Notes: generated by a model not told the origin, from the letters alone. Counted from the stretch's first letter, positions 28,969 through 39,022 are shown. The stretch: DNA of 64,000 nt from Inhella inkyongensis (GCF_005952805.1 NZ_CP040709.1:2356001-2420000); one strand, 5' to 3'. Numbers and translations are program-made.

Positions 28969-29655
28969 ATGAGCCAAGACCTCTCCATCTTTGCGCTGGT
29001 GGCGCAAGCCAGCCTGATCGTCCAGTTGGTGATGGCCGCCCTGCTGGCGGTCTCCGTCGCCAGTTGGAGCGTCATCTTCACCAAGTTCTTCGCGCTGGGT
29101 CGCATCAAGCGCGCCAATGAAGCCTTCGAGCAAGACTTCTGGAGCGGCCGCAATCTCAATGAGCTGTATCAGGGTGTAGCCAACCGCCCGCAAGGCGCGC
29201 CGCTGGAGCGCATCTTTGCCTCGGGCATGCGGGAGTTCTTGAAACTGCGCGAGCGCCGCGTCACCGATCCCGGTGCCATGCTCGACGGCGCCCGCCGCGC
29301 CATGCGTGCCAGCTATCAGCGCGAACTCGATGCCTTGGAATCGCACCTGAGCTTTCTGGCCTCCGTCGGCTCGGTCTCGCCCTATGTCGGCCTGTTCGGT
29401 ACCGTGTGGGGCATCATGCATGCGTTCGTGGGCCTCTCAAACCTGCAGCAGGTCACGCTGGCCACGGTCGCGCCCGGCATCGCGGAGGCGCTGGTGGCCA
29501 CGGCCATCGGCCTGTTTGCCGCCATCCCGGCCGTGATCGCCTACAACCGCTTTGCGCGCCAGATCGACCGCAGCGCCATCACGCTGGAGACCTTCATCGA
29601 AGAGTTCTCCAACATCCTGCAGCGCAACGCCGCCAGCCCGGCGGGCCAGGCCTAA
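28969..29655 (+). CDS. tolQ: Tol-Pal system protein TolQ
   Basis: 228 residues of the ExbB/TolQ/MotA family, with three transmembrane helices at about 15-38, 130-155 and 168-192. The proton-channel segments are SVGSVSPYVGLFGTVWGIMHAF and TVAPGIAEALVATAIGLFAAIPAVIAYN. With TolR it uses the proton motive force to energise TolA during envelope constriction. It begins 4 nt after ybgC. Confidence 0.96.
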   Translation: MSQDLSIFALVAQASLIVQLVMAALLAVSVASWSVIFTKFFALGRIKRANEAFEQDFWSGRNLNELYQGVANRPQGAPLERIFASGMREFLKLRERRVTDPGAMLDGARRAMRASYQRELDALESHLSFLASVGSVSPYVGLFGTVWGIMHAFVGLSNLQQVTLATVAPGIAEALVATAIGLFAAIPAVIAYNRFARQIDRSAITLETFIEEFSNILQRNAASPAGQA

Positions 29656-29658
29656 GAC

Positions 29659-30090
<432 letters not shown>

Positions 30091-30094
30091 ATCG

Positions 30095-30967
30095 ATGGCG
30101 GCCATGGCTCCCTCCCTTCGGCCCGAGTCCCCTGTGGGCCTGTGGCGTGGTGCCGGCATGGCACTGCTGGCCCACGGCCTGCTGTTGCTGGCGCTGAAAG
30201 CAGGCTTGGACTGGCGCAGCCATGCCGAACCGGCGTTGGAAGCCGAACTATGGTCCGCCATCCCGCAAGCGGCCGCCCCGCGAGCACAGGAACCTGAACC
30301 GGAGCCGCAGCCCAAAGTCGAGCCCAAGGCCGACCCCAAGCCTCAACCCCGGCCGGAGCCAGACCGAGCCCAACAGCAAGCCCAACAGCAAGCTCAGCGC
30401 GATGCCGAGATCGCCATCGAACGCGAGCGCGAAAAGAAGCGCCGCGAACAGGTCGAGGCCCGCGAACGAGCCGAACTGCTCAAGAAGGAACAAGCCAAAA
30501 AGGCCGCCGAGGCCGAACGCCTGAAACAGGAGCAGGCCAAGCTAGAAAAGCAGAAGACCGAACAAACCAAACGCCAACAGGCCCAAGAAGAAGCCCGCCG
30601 CGAGGCCCAGCGCCAGGAAAACCTGCGCCGCATTCAGGGTCTGGCGGGTGCCAGCGGTGGGCCACAAAGCAGCGGCACCGCACTTCAGAGCAGCGGCCCC
30701 AGCGCCAATTACGCGGGGCGCATCAAGGCCCGTGTGCGGCCCAACATCGTGTTCAGCGAGGTCGTAAGCGGCAATCCTCAGGCGGAGGTCGAGGTGCGTT
30801 GCGCTCCTGATGGCCTGATTCTGTCCAGCCGCTTGCTCAAGCCAAGCGGACATGCCACCTGGGATCAGGCCGTGCTGCGCGCCATTGAAAAGACCGAACG
30901 CCTGCCGCGCGACACCGACGGCCGCGTGCCCGCGTCCCTGGTCCTGGTGTTCAGGCCGAACGAGTAA
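30095..30967 (+). CDS. tolA: Tol-Pal system protein TolA
   Basis: 290 residues in three parts: a single transmembrane anchor (about residues 22-40), a Pro/Glu/Lys/Gln-rich charged helical domain (about 62-185), and a C-terminal TolA/TonB-like domain (about 205-290) with YAGRIKARVRPNIVF and WDQAVLRAIEKTERLPRD. It links the inner-membrane motor to TolB/Pal. The 3' end overlaps the convergent DoxX gene by 17 nt. tolB and pal do not follow, unlike the usual order. Confidence 0.93.
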   Translation: MAAMAPSLRPESPVGLWRGAGMALLAHGLLLLALKAGLDWRSHAEPALEAELWSAIPQAAAPRAQEPEPEPQPKVEPKADPKPQPRPEPDRAQQQAQQQAQRDAEIAIEREREKKRREQVEARERAELLKKEQAKKAAEAERLKQEQAKLEKQKTEQTKRQQAQEEARREAQRQENLRRIQGLAGASGGPQSSGTALQSSGPSANYAGRIKARVRPNIVFSEVVSGNPQAEVEVRCAPDGLILSSRLLKPSGHATWDQAVLRAIEKTERLPRDTDGRVPASLVLVFRPNE

Positions 30968-31457
30968 AGCGGCCGATCAAGGCGTCCAAGCTCAGCCGCC
31001 CGGCGCCGAAGAGCAAAACCCCCAAGAGCAAGACGCCCCAGAGCTGATGCTGCAGCAGGGCGGCCGGGGCGATTTCACTCAGGCTGAACACCGCCACGAG
31101 ATTCACGACCGAGAGCCCCGCTGCCGCGAACCTGCCACCCAGACCCAGCGCCAGCAGCACCGGCAGTACCAGTTCACCCCCCGTTCCCGCATAGGCCGCC
31201 ACTTCCGGTGACAGCAAGGGCACTTGGTATTCATCCTGGAACAGCGCCAAGGTGATGTCCCAGTCGCGCAGCTTGGTCAAGCCGGAGAGAAAAAAGGCCT
31301 TGGCCACAAAAAGCCGGGCGGCCAGCAGCGCCACCGACTGCAAGCCCAGCAGTGGCCGTTGCAGCCAAGCCGGCAGGCGGCTGGGCACGACGCCAGCGTC
31401 GGTTGCGCACGCCAGCGCAGCGGCGGCCATCGACTTGAAGCGGAAGGAAGGGTTCAT
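30951..31457 (-). CDS. DoxX family membrane protein of the bufferin locus (BufD-like)
   Basis: 168 residues with four hydrophobic helices. The DoxX pattern is ARLFVAKAFFLSGLTKLRDW, then an acidic-loop TGGELVLPVLLALGL. DoxX proteins are the usual fourth member of DUF2282-DUF692-DUF2063 clusters. The biochemical role in bufferin maturation is unresolved. It is separated from the DUF2063 gene by 54 bp and converges with tolA. Confidence 0.88.
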   Translation of the reverse strand: MNPSFRFKSMAAAALACATDAGVVPSRLPAWLQRPLLGLQSVALLAARLFVAKAFFLSGLTKLRDWDITLALFQDEYQVPLLSPEVAAYAGTGGELVLPVLLALGLGGRFAAAGLSVVNLVAVFSLSEIAPAALLQHQLWGVLLLGVLLFGAGRLSLDALIGRFTRSA

Positions 31458-31511
31458 GGCAAGGCCTGTTGTTCGAAAGAATGAAGCTTGGTCGGAGCCA
31501 GCGGCCCAGCC

Positions 31512-32276
31512 TTACGCCGGCCCCAAGATCCAGGCCTCGCGCAGGGCCACCAGCAACCAAGGTCCTGCGTCCCAGCCCGGTGCTTGCTGCTCGGCGCGCA
31601 TCAAGCTGGCCTCCAAGTCCAAGCCTTCGCGCAAATCCGTCAGACGATCAACCCAGATCTGCGGCACCCGCGCCCAAACCGGGCGCAAGCCCTGTCGCCA
31701 GACCAGGGCGGGACCATCGGCAGGCTCACTGCCCAAGTCAAGTGACACAGCCGCGGGGTCATGCTCAAAGGCAAGCCAGTCTTCGGACCGCACTTCAGGC
31801 CACTCAATGACTGCGAGATGCTGGCTTAGGCGCAGTCGGTCCACCTCACCGGCCTGAAGCCGGGATACGAGTTCGGGGGACTGCTCTTCGTCGGCGGCCG
31901 CTTCGAGCCGATGCAGGGCCCAGTCCAGCAGCGCCAAAGCCAGGGGCAATGCATCCATCTGCGGCAGCTGGGCCAAGAATTCGGGCAGCCGCCTGCCCCA
32001 TTGCGCCACATCGCCCAGCTCAGGCGGATGCGCCCGCGCAAAGGCCCAGGCCAGCCCGGCAAAGTCCGCCGCGCCCAACCAGGACTGAAGCCGCGGGAAT
32101 GCGGCTCCCAGGGCACGCACACTCAAAGCCTTGGCGTGTTCCCGATAGGCCGCAAAAGCACGCTCTGCGGTGTGCCCCCCCAAGCCCTGCAACCCCAAAT
32201 CGGCCAAGCATCGCCCCAAGTCGGGCTGCACCTCGCCCCAAATGAGCTGCTGCAGCTGGGCCTGAGGACTCAGCAC
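31512..32276 (-). CDS. DUF2063 (HvfC/BufC-like) maturation partner protein
   Basis: 254 residues. The N-terminal helical DUF2063 domain includes [25 protein letters not shown] and [16 protein letters not shown], a segment that in relatives aligns with RiPP recognition partners. The C-terminal half is variable. DUF2063 proteins form heterodimers with DUF692 enzymes and help present the precursor peptide. The start is GTG at 32276, which overlaps the upstream DUF692 gene by 7 nt and has GGGAAG about 7 nt upstream. Confidence 0.88.
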   Translation of the reverse strand: MLSPQAQLQQLIWGEVQPDLGRCLADLGLQGLGGHTAERAFAAYREHAKALSVRALGAAFPRLQSWLGAADFAGLAWAFARAHPPELGDVAQWGRRLPEFLAQLPQMDALPLALALLDWALHRLEAAADEEQSPELVSRLQAGEVDRLRLSQHLAVIEWPEVRSEDWLAFEHDPAAVSLDLGSEPADGPALVWRQGLRPVWARVPQIWVDRLTDLREGLDLEASLMRAEQQAPGWDAGPWLLVALREAWILGPA

Positions 32277-33115
32277 TGCGCCGCTTCCCGATCGGCGCGC
32301 GCGGCTTCGCCCAGCAAGCGATCCAGAGTGGGCAATTCAGTGTCCCACTCCACCAAGGTGGGCAGGAGCCCTAGGCGTCCCAGCGTATGCCGGTACAGGG
32401 CCCACACAGGCTCCCGTACGGCGCTGCCATGGTCGTCGATGGCCAAGCCATCGGGCATCTCGGTGTAGCCGGCCAAATGGATCTCGGCCACGCTGCCAGG
32501 CCGGATTGCATCGACCCAGGCCTTGCAACTCTGCAAGGCATCGGCTTCGGCGCGGTTGTGCGCGTTGACCATCAAATTGTTCAGATCGAGCAGCAACTGA
32601 CAGCCACTGCGCCGCACCAACTCATTGAAAAACTCGGGCTCGGGCATGTCGCTCTGAGACCAGTGGAGATAGGCGCTCAGGTTCTCCACCGCAATCGGCC
32701 GCGCCAAGGCATCCTGCACCTGCTGAACCTGATCCACCAACAAATCCAGACTGCTGCGGGTAAAAGCGATGGGCAGCAGATCCGCCGCATGCAGGTGCGT
32801 GCCCTCAACCGCCACCCGCGCGAAACAGGCGTGGTCAGAAACTCGCAGCGGTGGCACGGCCGCGCACAGTGCACGCAGTGCGCGCAAATGCTCGGTATCC
32901 AGCCCAGCCTGTGAACCCAGGCCCAGGCCAACCCCGTGCAGGCTGACGGGATAGTGCTCGGCGGCGCGCTGCAGCAAAGCCAGCGCGGCACCACCGGCAC
33001 CGAAGAAGTTTTCCGAATGCACCTCGATGAAGGGCAGTTCGGGGAACCGCCTCAGCAGCTCTTCATGGTGCGGGTGGCGCCAGCCAATGCCGCACAGCGC
33101 CACGCCACCCGGCAT
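32270..33115 (-). CDS. MNIO family enzyme (DUF692; BufB-like)
   Basis: 281 residues with a TIM-barrel DUF692 fold. Metal-ligand segments include [65 protein letters not shown] and EIHLAGYTE, which match the His/Asp/Glu pattern of multinuclear non-heme iron oxidases. MNIOs convert Cys residues of precursor proteins, giving thiooxazole-type groups in bufferins, which bind copper. It lies 3 nt after the DUF2282 precursor gene, its presumed substrate. Confidence 0.93.
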   Translation of the reverse strand: MPGGVALCGIGWRHPHHEELLRRFPELPFIEVHSENFFGAGGAALALLQRAAEHYPVSLHGVGLGLGSQAGLDTEHLRALRALCAAVPPLRVSDHACFARVAVEGTHLHAADLLPIAFTRSSLDLLVDQVQQVQDALARPIAVENLSAYLHWSQSDMPEPEFFNELVRRSGCQLLLDLNNLMVNAHNRAEADALQSCKAWVDAIRPGSVAEIHLAGYTEMPDGLAIDDHGSAVREPVWALYRHTLGRLGLLPTLVEWDTELPTLDRLLGEAARADREAAQC

Positions 33116-33118
33116 GAC

Positions 33119-33397
33119 TTACTTCTTGATCTTGGCCTTGGCTTCTTCGGGGCTCATGCCCTTCATGGCCTTGCACTGGCCCTTGGGAACGTACTTCCAC
33201 TCATCCGGCGCGTTGTCCACCGTGGACTGGCCGGCGCAAGAATGCGAGCCGCTGAGGTTGGCGCAGTCGTTCTGGCCGGCCTTGGAGATGCCGAAACACT
33301 TCTCCTTGGCCTTGTCCTGCGCTTGCACGGCCCCCACAAGGCCCAGACTCAATGCAGCGCCAAAGGCCGCCAACACCAAACGCTTGTTCTGTTGCAT
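33119..33397 (-). CDS. DUF2282 bufferin-type precursor (BufA-like)
   Basis: 92 residues from the ATG at 33397, which has AGGAG 6 nt upstream. The frame stays open far beyond this point, but no signal sequence precedes it. A Sec signal peptide (residues 1-27, ending VQAQ) precedes a 65-residue mature part with exactly four Cys in the DUF2282 spacing (KCFGI, DCANL, SCAGQ, QCKAM). In bufferins these Cys are modified by the MNIO enzyme and bind copper in the periplasm. It is the first gene of the minus-strand operon and divergent from the ECF sigma gene. Confidence 0.9.
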   Translation of the reverse strand: MQQNKRLVLAAFGAALSLGLVGAVQAQDKAKEKCFGISKAGQNDCANLSGSHSCAGQSTVDNAPDEWKYVPKGQCKAMKGMSPEEAKAKIKK

Positions 33398-33472
33398 GTT
33401 CACTCCTGATTGGAAAAGGGACACGCTGCTCGAATGAGTCTGCGCAACGCGATCTTCGTTGAAGATGGGCAT

Positions 33473-33501
33473 CAGTCGTTGAACTGGGCGCATCCTTACA
33501 C
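33473..33501 (-). promoter_or_regulatory. candidate ECF-sigma promoter of the bufferin operon
   Basis: On the minus strand GTAAGG (33500-33495) and CGACTG (33478-33473) are separated by 16 nt, the layout of ECF promoters (a GTAA-type -35 and a CGWC-like -10). It would give a leader of about 70 nt before the DUF2282 gene. The assignment rests on spacing and the adjacent ECF gene; no second copy was found in the window for comparison. Confidence 0.35.
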
Positions 33502-33539
33502 TGCCGGCCCGCAGTCGACCACCGCCGCCCCTCAAGCCC

Positions 33540-34100
33540 ATGCACGCCATTGCCCAAGAACTGGAGGCCCTGCGCCCGCAGTTGCTGAAGTTCGCGCAAC
33601 TGCAGTTGCGCAATGCGGCCTGGGCCGAAGACGCTGTCAGCGAGACCCTGCTGGCCGCACTGGAAAAGCCCCAGGCCTTTGCCGGCCGCAGCCAGCTGCG
33701 CAGCTGGCTGATCGGCATCCTCAAGCACAAGCTGGTCGACCAGATCCGTCGCAACTGCAAAGAGATGAGCACCACGGGCGCCGACGCCGAATCCATCGAG
33801 GACGATCTCTTTGCCGCCGACGGCCACTGGCGCGACACCCCGCAGGACTGGGGCGACCCCGAACGCAGCCTGGGCCAGGTCGAGTTCTTCCGTGTGCTGG
33901 AAGCTTGCGCCGAAAAATTGCCCGGCCAACAGGGGCGGCTCTTCATGATGCGCGAGTGGCTGGAGTTGGAGACCGACGAAATCTGTAAGCAACTGGGCAT
34001 CACGCCGACCAACCTTTGGGTGATGCTGCACCGCGCGCGCTTGCGCTTGCGTGAATGCCTGCAGCTCAATTGGTTTGGTCAGCCGGGGCACTCCGCATGA
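33540..34100 (+). CDS. ECF-type RNA polymerase sigma factor
   Basis: 186 residues. Sigma region 2 reads [52 protein letters not shown]. Region 4 near the C-terminus reads [33 protein letters not shown] factors of this type sit beside DUF2282/DUF692/DUF2063/DoxX operons in Neisseria, Caulobacter and many betaproteobacteria and drive them under metal or oxidative stress. It overlaps the anti-sigma gene as ATGA. Confidence 0.93.
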   Translation: MHAIAQELEALRPQLLKFAQLQLRNAAWAEDAVSETLLAALEKPQAFAGRSQLRSWLIGILKHKLVDQIRRNCKEMSTTGADAESIEDDLFAADGHWRDTPQDWGDPERSLGQVEFFRVLEACAEKLPGQQGRLFMMREWLELETDEICKQLGITPTNLWVMLHRARLRLRECLQLNWFGQPGHSA

Positions 34101-34300
34101 TGGGCTTGGGGCGCTGCAAGGAAATTTCGCTGCAGGTGGTGCGCAGCGAGCATGAAGCCCTGCCAGCCTGGCAGGCCCTGCAACTGCGCCTGCACCTGAT
34201 GATGTGCCGCGGCTGCAGCAACTTTCGAGGGCAGATGCGCCTACTCTCCGCGGCCAGCGCACGCTGGCGCCATTACGGCGAAACGCCGCCCAAAGATTGA
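34097..34300 (+). CDS. zinc-finger anti-sigma factor (zf-HC2 type)
   Basis: 67 residues from the ATG at 34097, overlapping the sigma stop as ATGA; the next codon but one is also ATG. It contains the ZAS motif H-x3-C-x2-C as HLMMCRGC near residues 36-43. This is the metal/redox switch of short cytoplasmic anti-sigma factors, and there is no transmembrane segment. It should hold the ECF factor inactive until metal or thiol stress releases it. Confidence 0.85.
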   Translation: MMGLGRCKEISLQVVRSEHEALPAWQALQLRLHLMMCRGCSNFRGQMRLLSAASARWRHYGETPPKD

Positions 34301-34457
34301 AGCATCCGGCCGCCTACAGGCGACCGCAATCTCCCGCTACATTGCGGCAAACGTCACTGCCGCACGGCCCTCAGGGCAGGCCCCCAGGCGGCGGGCGCTG
34401 ATTGACCGCTAGCATTGCCTCTTGTCCTTGCCCACCCCTTGACTGCGGGATCGAGAT

Positions 34458-36008
34458 ATGAGCTTTCTTCGTCAGATGCGCATCAGCCACCGCCTTTGGT
34501 TGAGCTTCGGTCTGTTGATCGTGCTGCTGGTTGGCATCGGCATCTATGGCGCCAACAGCGCCTCACGCCTGGCCAAGGATTTGGACCGCACCGCCAACAT
34601 CAGCCTGGTGAAGATTGAGGCAGTGCAAGGCGCAGAAGACCAAATCAGCGTGATTGCCCGCGCCACCCGCGATCTGCTGCTGCTGGACGCAGCCAATCAA
34701 ATCAAGAAGCAACAAGCGGCCATCGACACCGCCATCGAGGAAAGCAACAAGCTCCTCAGCGCCCTGGAAGGCCGCGTCGACAGCGACAAGGAGCGCGCGC
34801 TGCTGGCCCAGATGAAGGAGCGTAAGGACAAGCTGATGGCCGCCGTCGCCAAGTTCCGCGGCATCCAAAAGGATGGCAGCCCGGACGAGGCACGCGAGAG
34901 CCTGATCGGCGACATCCGCCCCGCGCAGGCCGCTTACCAAGAGAGCCTCAAAGGCATGGTGGACCTCCAGTTTGAGAGCGCCCGCAGCCTGGCTGAGGAA
35001 GGCTCGGCCGTGGCCAATTCGGCCAAGCTGATCACGATCGGCCTGCTGCTGGTGGCGGTGGTCATCGGCGTCGGCGGCAGCTGGGCGATTGCCAACACCA
35101 TCGTGCAGCCGGTGGAAACCGCGCGCGCCGCCGCCGAGGCCATTCGCAGCGGCGACCTGACGCATGAGATCCGCGTTCAGGGTCAGGACGAGCTCAGCCA
35201 GATGCTGACCTCGATGCAGGAGATGCAATCTGCACTCTCAGGTGTGCTGGCCAGCGTGAATGCCGCGGCGAGCGAAGTGGCCGACAACGCCAATGCCATT
35301 GCCCACAGCAACCAGGATTTGAGCGAACGCACCTCGCGCTCCGCCGGTAATTTGCAGACCACCGCCGCCTCGGTGGAGCAGATTGCCGCCAATCTGAGCG
35401 GCGCCAGCGAGCTGACCCGCAAGGCAGCCGGCATCGCCACCCAGGCCCGAAGCTCCGCCTCCACCGGCGGTCAGGTGGTCGGCCGTGTGGTGGCCACCAT
35501 GGAAGAGATCAGCGCCAGCTCACGCCGCATCGGCGACATCATCGGCGTGATCGATGGCATCGCCTTCCAGACCAACATCCTGGCGCTGAATGCGGCCGTC
35601 GAAGCGGCGCGCGCCGGTGAACATGGCCGTGGCTTTGCCGTCGTGGCCTCCGAGGTGCGCGCGCTGGCCAGCCGCGCGGCCGATGCCGCCAAAGAAATCA
35701 AAGTGCTGATCAGCGAATCCACCGTCAAGGTGGAGAACGGCACCTCGCTGGTGAACAACGCCGGCAACACGATCCGCTCGGTGGTCGACGAGGTCAACAA
35801 CATGGGCCAGCTGATCGAAGAGATCTCGCTCTCGGCCCAGGAACAAGCCGGCGGTGTGGCGGTGGTCAACCAGGCCATGAACGAGTTGGACCGCAGCACC
35901 CAGCAAAACGCCAGCTTGGTGAGCGAACTCAATCAAAGCACCGAAGCCCTCACCGGCTCTTCAGCCCGGCTGTTGGAGGCCGTGGCTTACTTCCGTACCC
36001 AGAACTAA
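34458..36008 (+). CDS. methyl-accepting chemotaxis protein
   Basis: 516 residues. Transmembrane helix 1 is at about 12-30. A four-helix-bundle periplasmic sensor spans about 31-190, and helix 2 is at about 193-213. A HAMP domain follows (about 214-268), then the cytoplasmic coiled coil with the highly conserved tip [36 protein letters not shown] near 370-405. There is no C-terminal NWETF-like CheR/CheB tether (it ends YFRTQN). The ligand is unknown. No other chemotaxis genes are adjacent. Confidence 0.96.
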   Translation: MSFLRQMRISHRLWLSFGLLIVLLVGIGIYGANSASRLAKDLDRTANISLVKIEAVQGAEDQISVIARATRDLLLLDAANQIKKQQAAIDTAIEESNKLLSALEGRVDSDKERALLAQMKERKDKLMAAVAKFRGIQKDGSPDEARESLIGDIRPAQAAYQESLKGMVDLQFESARSLAEEGSAVANSAKLITIGLLLVAVVIGVGGSWAIANTIVQPVETARAAAEAIRSGDLTHEIRVQGQDELSQMLTSMQEMQSALSGVLASVNAAASEVADNANAIAHSNQDLSERTSRSAGNLQTTAASVEQIAANLSGASELTRKAAGIATQARSSASTGGQVVGRVVATMEEISASSRRIGDIIGVIDGIAFQTNILALNAAVEAARAGEHGRGFAVVASEVRALASRAADAAKEIKVLISESTVKVENGTSLVNNAGNTIRSVVDEVNNMGQLIEEISLSAQEQAGGVAVVNQAMNELDRSTQQNASLVSELNQSTEALTGSSARLLEAVAYFRTQN

Positions 36009-36034
36009 ATCCGCAGATTCAAGGAGTCCCTGCA

Positions 36035-36364
36035 ATGAGTTGGTTTGCTCGCACAAACGCCAAGGTCCTCGCCCTTGCCCTGATCCTGGGCGCCAGCACG
36101 GCCATGGCTGCACCCAAAGTCATCAAGAAGGTGCCGCCCGAGTTTCCGGCCGAAGCCGCGCGCAAGGGGGTCAATGCCGGTTCGGTGAAGGCCAAGCTGA
36201 CCATCGGCCCTGATGGTTCGGTGCTGGAAGTGGAAATCGTCGAAGCCGAACCCAAGCGGGTTTTTGACAAGGCTTCGATCGAGGCCCTGAAGGGCTGGAA
36301 GTTCGAGGGCTCGGGTCAAAAAGAGACCCACGAAATCAAGCTGGTCTATCGCAACGAGGAATAA
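36035..36364 (+). CDS. periplasmic TonB C-terminal domain protein
   Basis: 109 residues: a cleavable-looking signal sequence (residues 1-25, ending AMAA) and then one TonB_C domain (KKVPPEFPAEAARKGVNAGSVKAKLTIGPDGSV ... ALKGWKFEG). It has no membrane anchor or proline-rich spacer, so it is not a complete energy transducer. Such single-domain proteins are common but of unknown role. The 3' end overlaps the convergent waaA gene by 29 nt. Confidence 0.85.
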   Translation: MSWFARTNAKVLALALILGASTAMAAPKVIKKVPPEFPAEAARKGVNAGSVKAKLTIGPDGSVLEVEIVEAEPKRVFDKASIEALKGWKFEGSGQKETHEIKLVYRNEE

Positions 36365-37613
36365 GCCGCTCGGCCATGCGAGCCGCCGCGCCCCGATGGG
36401 CGCCGGCAAATTCAGCAGCCGCCCGCGCCATTTGGCCCAGGGCGGCTTTTTCATTCAGAAGCTGCTGAGCGAGGCGCAGCGCCTCCTGGGCATCGGCCAC
36501 CCGACGTGCCGCGCCGGCAGCCAGAGAAAGCTCCGCCGCCTCCGCGAAATTGAAGGTGCTGGGTCCCATCAGCAAAGGGCAACCACAGGCCGCCGCCTCA
36601 ATCAGGTTCTGCCCGCCCAGCGCCTCGAAACTGCCGCCCAACAGCGCCACATCGGCCAGCGCGTAATAGAGGGCCATCTCGCGCATCGAGTCGCCCAGCC
36701 ACAAGGGGCTGCTCAGCGCCTGGGCATCGGGACCGGACGGGCCCCAGCGCGAACGGCGCGCCACGCCCGGCATCAGGGCTGCCACTTCATCAAAACGCTG
36801 TGGGTGCCGAGGCACGATCAAGAGCCGCGGGCGCGGCGCCGGCAATTGCTGCCAGGCCGCGAGGAGCAGCGCCTCCTCCCCCTCGCGCGTGGAGGCCGCC
36901 AACACCAAGCCCTGCTCGCCCAGCAGCGCACGCCACTGGCCGGCCAGCGCCAGCAATGCCGGATTGGGCGCGAGGTCGTACTTCAAATTGCCCACCACCT
37001 CGACCTGCGGGCAGCCCATGCGACGCAGGCGCTGGGCATCGGCCTCGGTCTGAGCCAACACCGCGCGCAAGCGCGCAGCGGCCACGCCCAATAGCGCCGG
37101 GGCGCGCTCCCCCTTGCGCAGGCTACGTTCACTCAGGCGCGCATTGGCCAAGTCGACTGGCACCCCGGCGGCCTGTGCCGCCGCCAACAACTGGGGCCAC
37201 GCCTCGGTTTCCATCAGCACGCCCTGACGCGGTTGCCAGTGGGCGAAAAAGCGACGCGTGGCACCCGGTGTGTCCAGGGGCAGCCACGCCTGGGCATCGC
37301 CGGCGCGCAAAAGCTCGGCACCCGCAGCCCGGCCGGTGGCCGTGGTGTGCGTAAGAAGCAGTCTCAGACCCGGCTCACGTTCGCGCAGCGCTGCAATCAG
37401 CGGTGCCGCCGCGCGCGTCTCGCCCAAGCTGACGGCATGCAGCCACAACCAGCCGGCGCCGGGCGCCGGGCCTGAGTACCAAGCCAGACGCTCCGACAGC
37501 GCCTGCCGATAACCCGGTTCGACCCGACCCCGTCGCCACCAACGCAGCAACAAAATGGGCGTGGCCAGGCGCATGGCCCAGCCCCACAGACCCAGCGCGA
37601 GGGCCTTGGGCAT
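36336..37613 (-). CDS. waaA: 3-deoxy-D-manno-octulosonic acid (Kdo) transferase
   Basis: 425 residues from the ATG at 37613. The enzyme adds Kdo to lipid A precursor at the inner membrane. It has an N-terminal hydrophobic anchor, LWLHAVSLGETRAAAPLI, LLTHTTATGRAAG, LMETEAWPQL and the C-terminal GGSFEALGGQNLIEAAACGCPLLMGPSTFNF, all typical of WaaA/KdtA. A TTG at 37637 overlapping the upstream stop as TTGA is an alternative start. Neither has a clear Shine-Dalgarno. Confidence 0.95.
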   Translation of the reverse strand: MPKALALGLWGWAMRLATPILLLRWWRRGRVEPGYRQALSERLAWYSGPAPGAGWLWLHAVSLGETRAAAPLIAALREREPGLRLLLTHTTATGRAAGAELLRAGDAQAWLPLDTPGATRRFFAHWQPRQGVLMETEAWPQLLAAAQAAGVPVDLANARLSERSLRKGERAPALLGVAAARLRAVLAQTEADAQRLRRMGCPQVEVVGNLKYDLAPNPALLALAGQWRALLGEQGLVLAASTREGEEALLLAAWQQLPAPRPRLLIVPRHPQRFDEVAALMPGVARRSRWGPSGPDAQALSSPLWLGDSMREMALYYALADVALLGGSFEALGGQNLIEAAACGCPLLMGPSTFNFAEAAELSLAAGAARRVADAQEALRLAQQLLNEKAALGQMARAAAEFAGAHRGAAARMAERLIPRCDRPA

Positions 37614-37633
37614 GGGGCTCAACGGCCTGGGGC

Positions 37634-39022
37634 TCAATGCCCAGCGGTCGTGGTCGCGTCCGGCTTGACTTTGAGCAGTTCGCCCATCACCTCGGCCTGC
37701 ACACGCTCCAGCGCTTCTTGCGTGTGCCCTTCGAAGCGCAACACCAGCACTGGCGTGGTGTTGGAGGCGCGGATCAGGCCGAAGCCGTCCTTGTACTCAA
37801 CCCGCAGGCCATCGATGGTGATGACTTCCTTGGCGTTGGGGAACTTCGCCACCTCCAGCAGCTTGGCCACCACGGCGTGGTGCTCGCCCTCTGCGCAGGG
37901 CACGTTCAGCTCGGGCGTATTGACCGAATCCGGCAAGCTGTTGAGCAGCTTGCTCGGGTCCTTCTCGCGACTCAGGATTTCGAGCATGCGTGCGGCGGTG
38001 TACATGCCGTCGTCAAAGCCGTACCAGCGTTCGTTGAAAAAGATGTGGCCGCTGAGCTCACCGGCAATGGGCGCGCCGGTTTCCTTCATCTTGGCCTTGG
38101 CCAGCGAGTGCCCGGTCTTCCACATCAGCGGACGGCCGCCGTGCTTCTTGATCCAGGGCGCCAGGCGCTGCGTGCACTTGACGTCAAAGATGATCTCGGC
38201 GCCAGGTACGCGGGTCAGCACGTCCTTGACGAGCAACATGTACTGGCGGTCCGGCATGATGACCTTGCCGTCCTTGGTGACGATGCCCAGTCGATCGCCG
38301 TCACCGTCAAAGGCCAAGCCCAGCTCGGCGTCGCAGGCGTGCACGATCTTCTTCAGGTCTTCCAGGTTCTCGAGCTTGCTGGGGTCCGGATGGTGGTTGG
38401 GAAAGTCGCCATCTACCTTGGAGTAGATGTCGATGACTTCGCAGCCCATGGCGCGCAGGATGGCCGGGGCCGAGGCGCCAGGGATGCCGTTGCCGCTGTC
38501 CACCACCACCTTCATCGGGCGCGCCAGCTTGCAGTCGCTGACGATGCGCTGCAGGTACTCGGCCTGGATATCCATCTGCGCAGCACGGCCCTTGCCCTTG
38601 GCGTAGTCCTCGGCCTCGATGCGACGACGCAGGCCTTGGATTTCCTCCCCGAACACGGCGTGGCCGGCCAGCACCATCTTGAAGCCGTTGTAGTCCTTGG
38701 GGTTGTGACTGCCAGTGATCTGGATGCAGCTATTGCAACCGTGTTTGCCGCGCGTGGCGGCCACGTAATAGGTCATCGGCGTGGTGACCATGCCGATGTC
38801 CACCACATCCACCCCAGTGGAGCGAAGACCACGGATCAAGGCCGCAGCCAGCTTGGGGCCGGAAACACGACCATCACGACCCACCACCACGGCCTTCTCG
38901 CCCTTCGCCCGGGCCTCGGTGCCGAAGGCGCGGCCGATGTGCTCGGCCAGCTTCTCATCGAGGTTCTTGCCCACGATGCCGCGGATGTCATAGGCCTTGA
39001 AGATGGTCGCGTCGACTTGCAT
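37634..39022 (-). CDS. manB: phosphomannomutase/phosphoglucomutase (AlgC-like)
   Basis: 462 residues of the alpha-D-phosphohexomutase family. The phosphoserine loop is ITGSHNPKDYNGFKM (about residues 102-116). The metal loop is FDGDGDRLGI (about 239-248), the sugar-binding loop is GELSGHIFF, and the C-terminal phosphate-binding segment is RASNTTPVLVLRFEG. It makes mannose 1-phosphate or glucose 1-phosphate for LPS and exopolysaccharide. It lies immediately upstream of waaA, fitting an envelope-sugar role. Confidence 0.95.
   Translation of the reverse strand: MQVDATIFKAYDIRGIVGKNLDEKLAEHIGRAFGTEARAKGEKAVVVGRDGRVSGPKLAAALIRGLRSTGVDVVDIGMVTTPMTYYVAATRGKHGCNSCIQITGSHNPKDYNGFKMVLAGHAVFGEEIQGLRRRIEAEDYAKGKGRAAQMDIQAEYLQRIVSDCKLARPMKVVVDSGNGIPGASAPAILRAMGCEVIDIYSKVDGDFPNHHPDPSKLENLEDLKKIVHACDAELGLAFDGDGDRLGIVTKDGKVIMPDRQYMLLVKDVLTRVPGAEIIFDVKCTQRLAPWIKKHGGRPLMWKTGHSLAKAKMKETGAPIAGELSGHIFFNERWYGFDDGMYTAARMLEILSREKDPSKLLNSLPDSVNTPELNVPCAEGEHHAVVAKLLEVAKFPNAKEVITIDGLRVEYKDGFGLIRASNTTPVLVLRFEGHTQEALERVQAEVMGELLKVKPDATTTAGH

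Noticed and set aside
34301..34457. Possible cyclic-di-GMP riboswitch before the chemoreceptor gene
   Set aside because: The region has GC-rich short hairpins and an AAACG-like stretch, but the conserved GEMM core and the tetraloop-receptor elements are absent.
36336..37637. TTG at 37637 as the waaA start
   Set aside because: It overlaps the upstream stop as TTGA, which can occur in coupled genes, but there is no Shine-Dalgarno and an ATG eight codons later opens the hydrophobic anchor, so the ATG was preferred.
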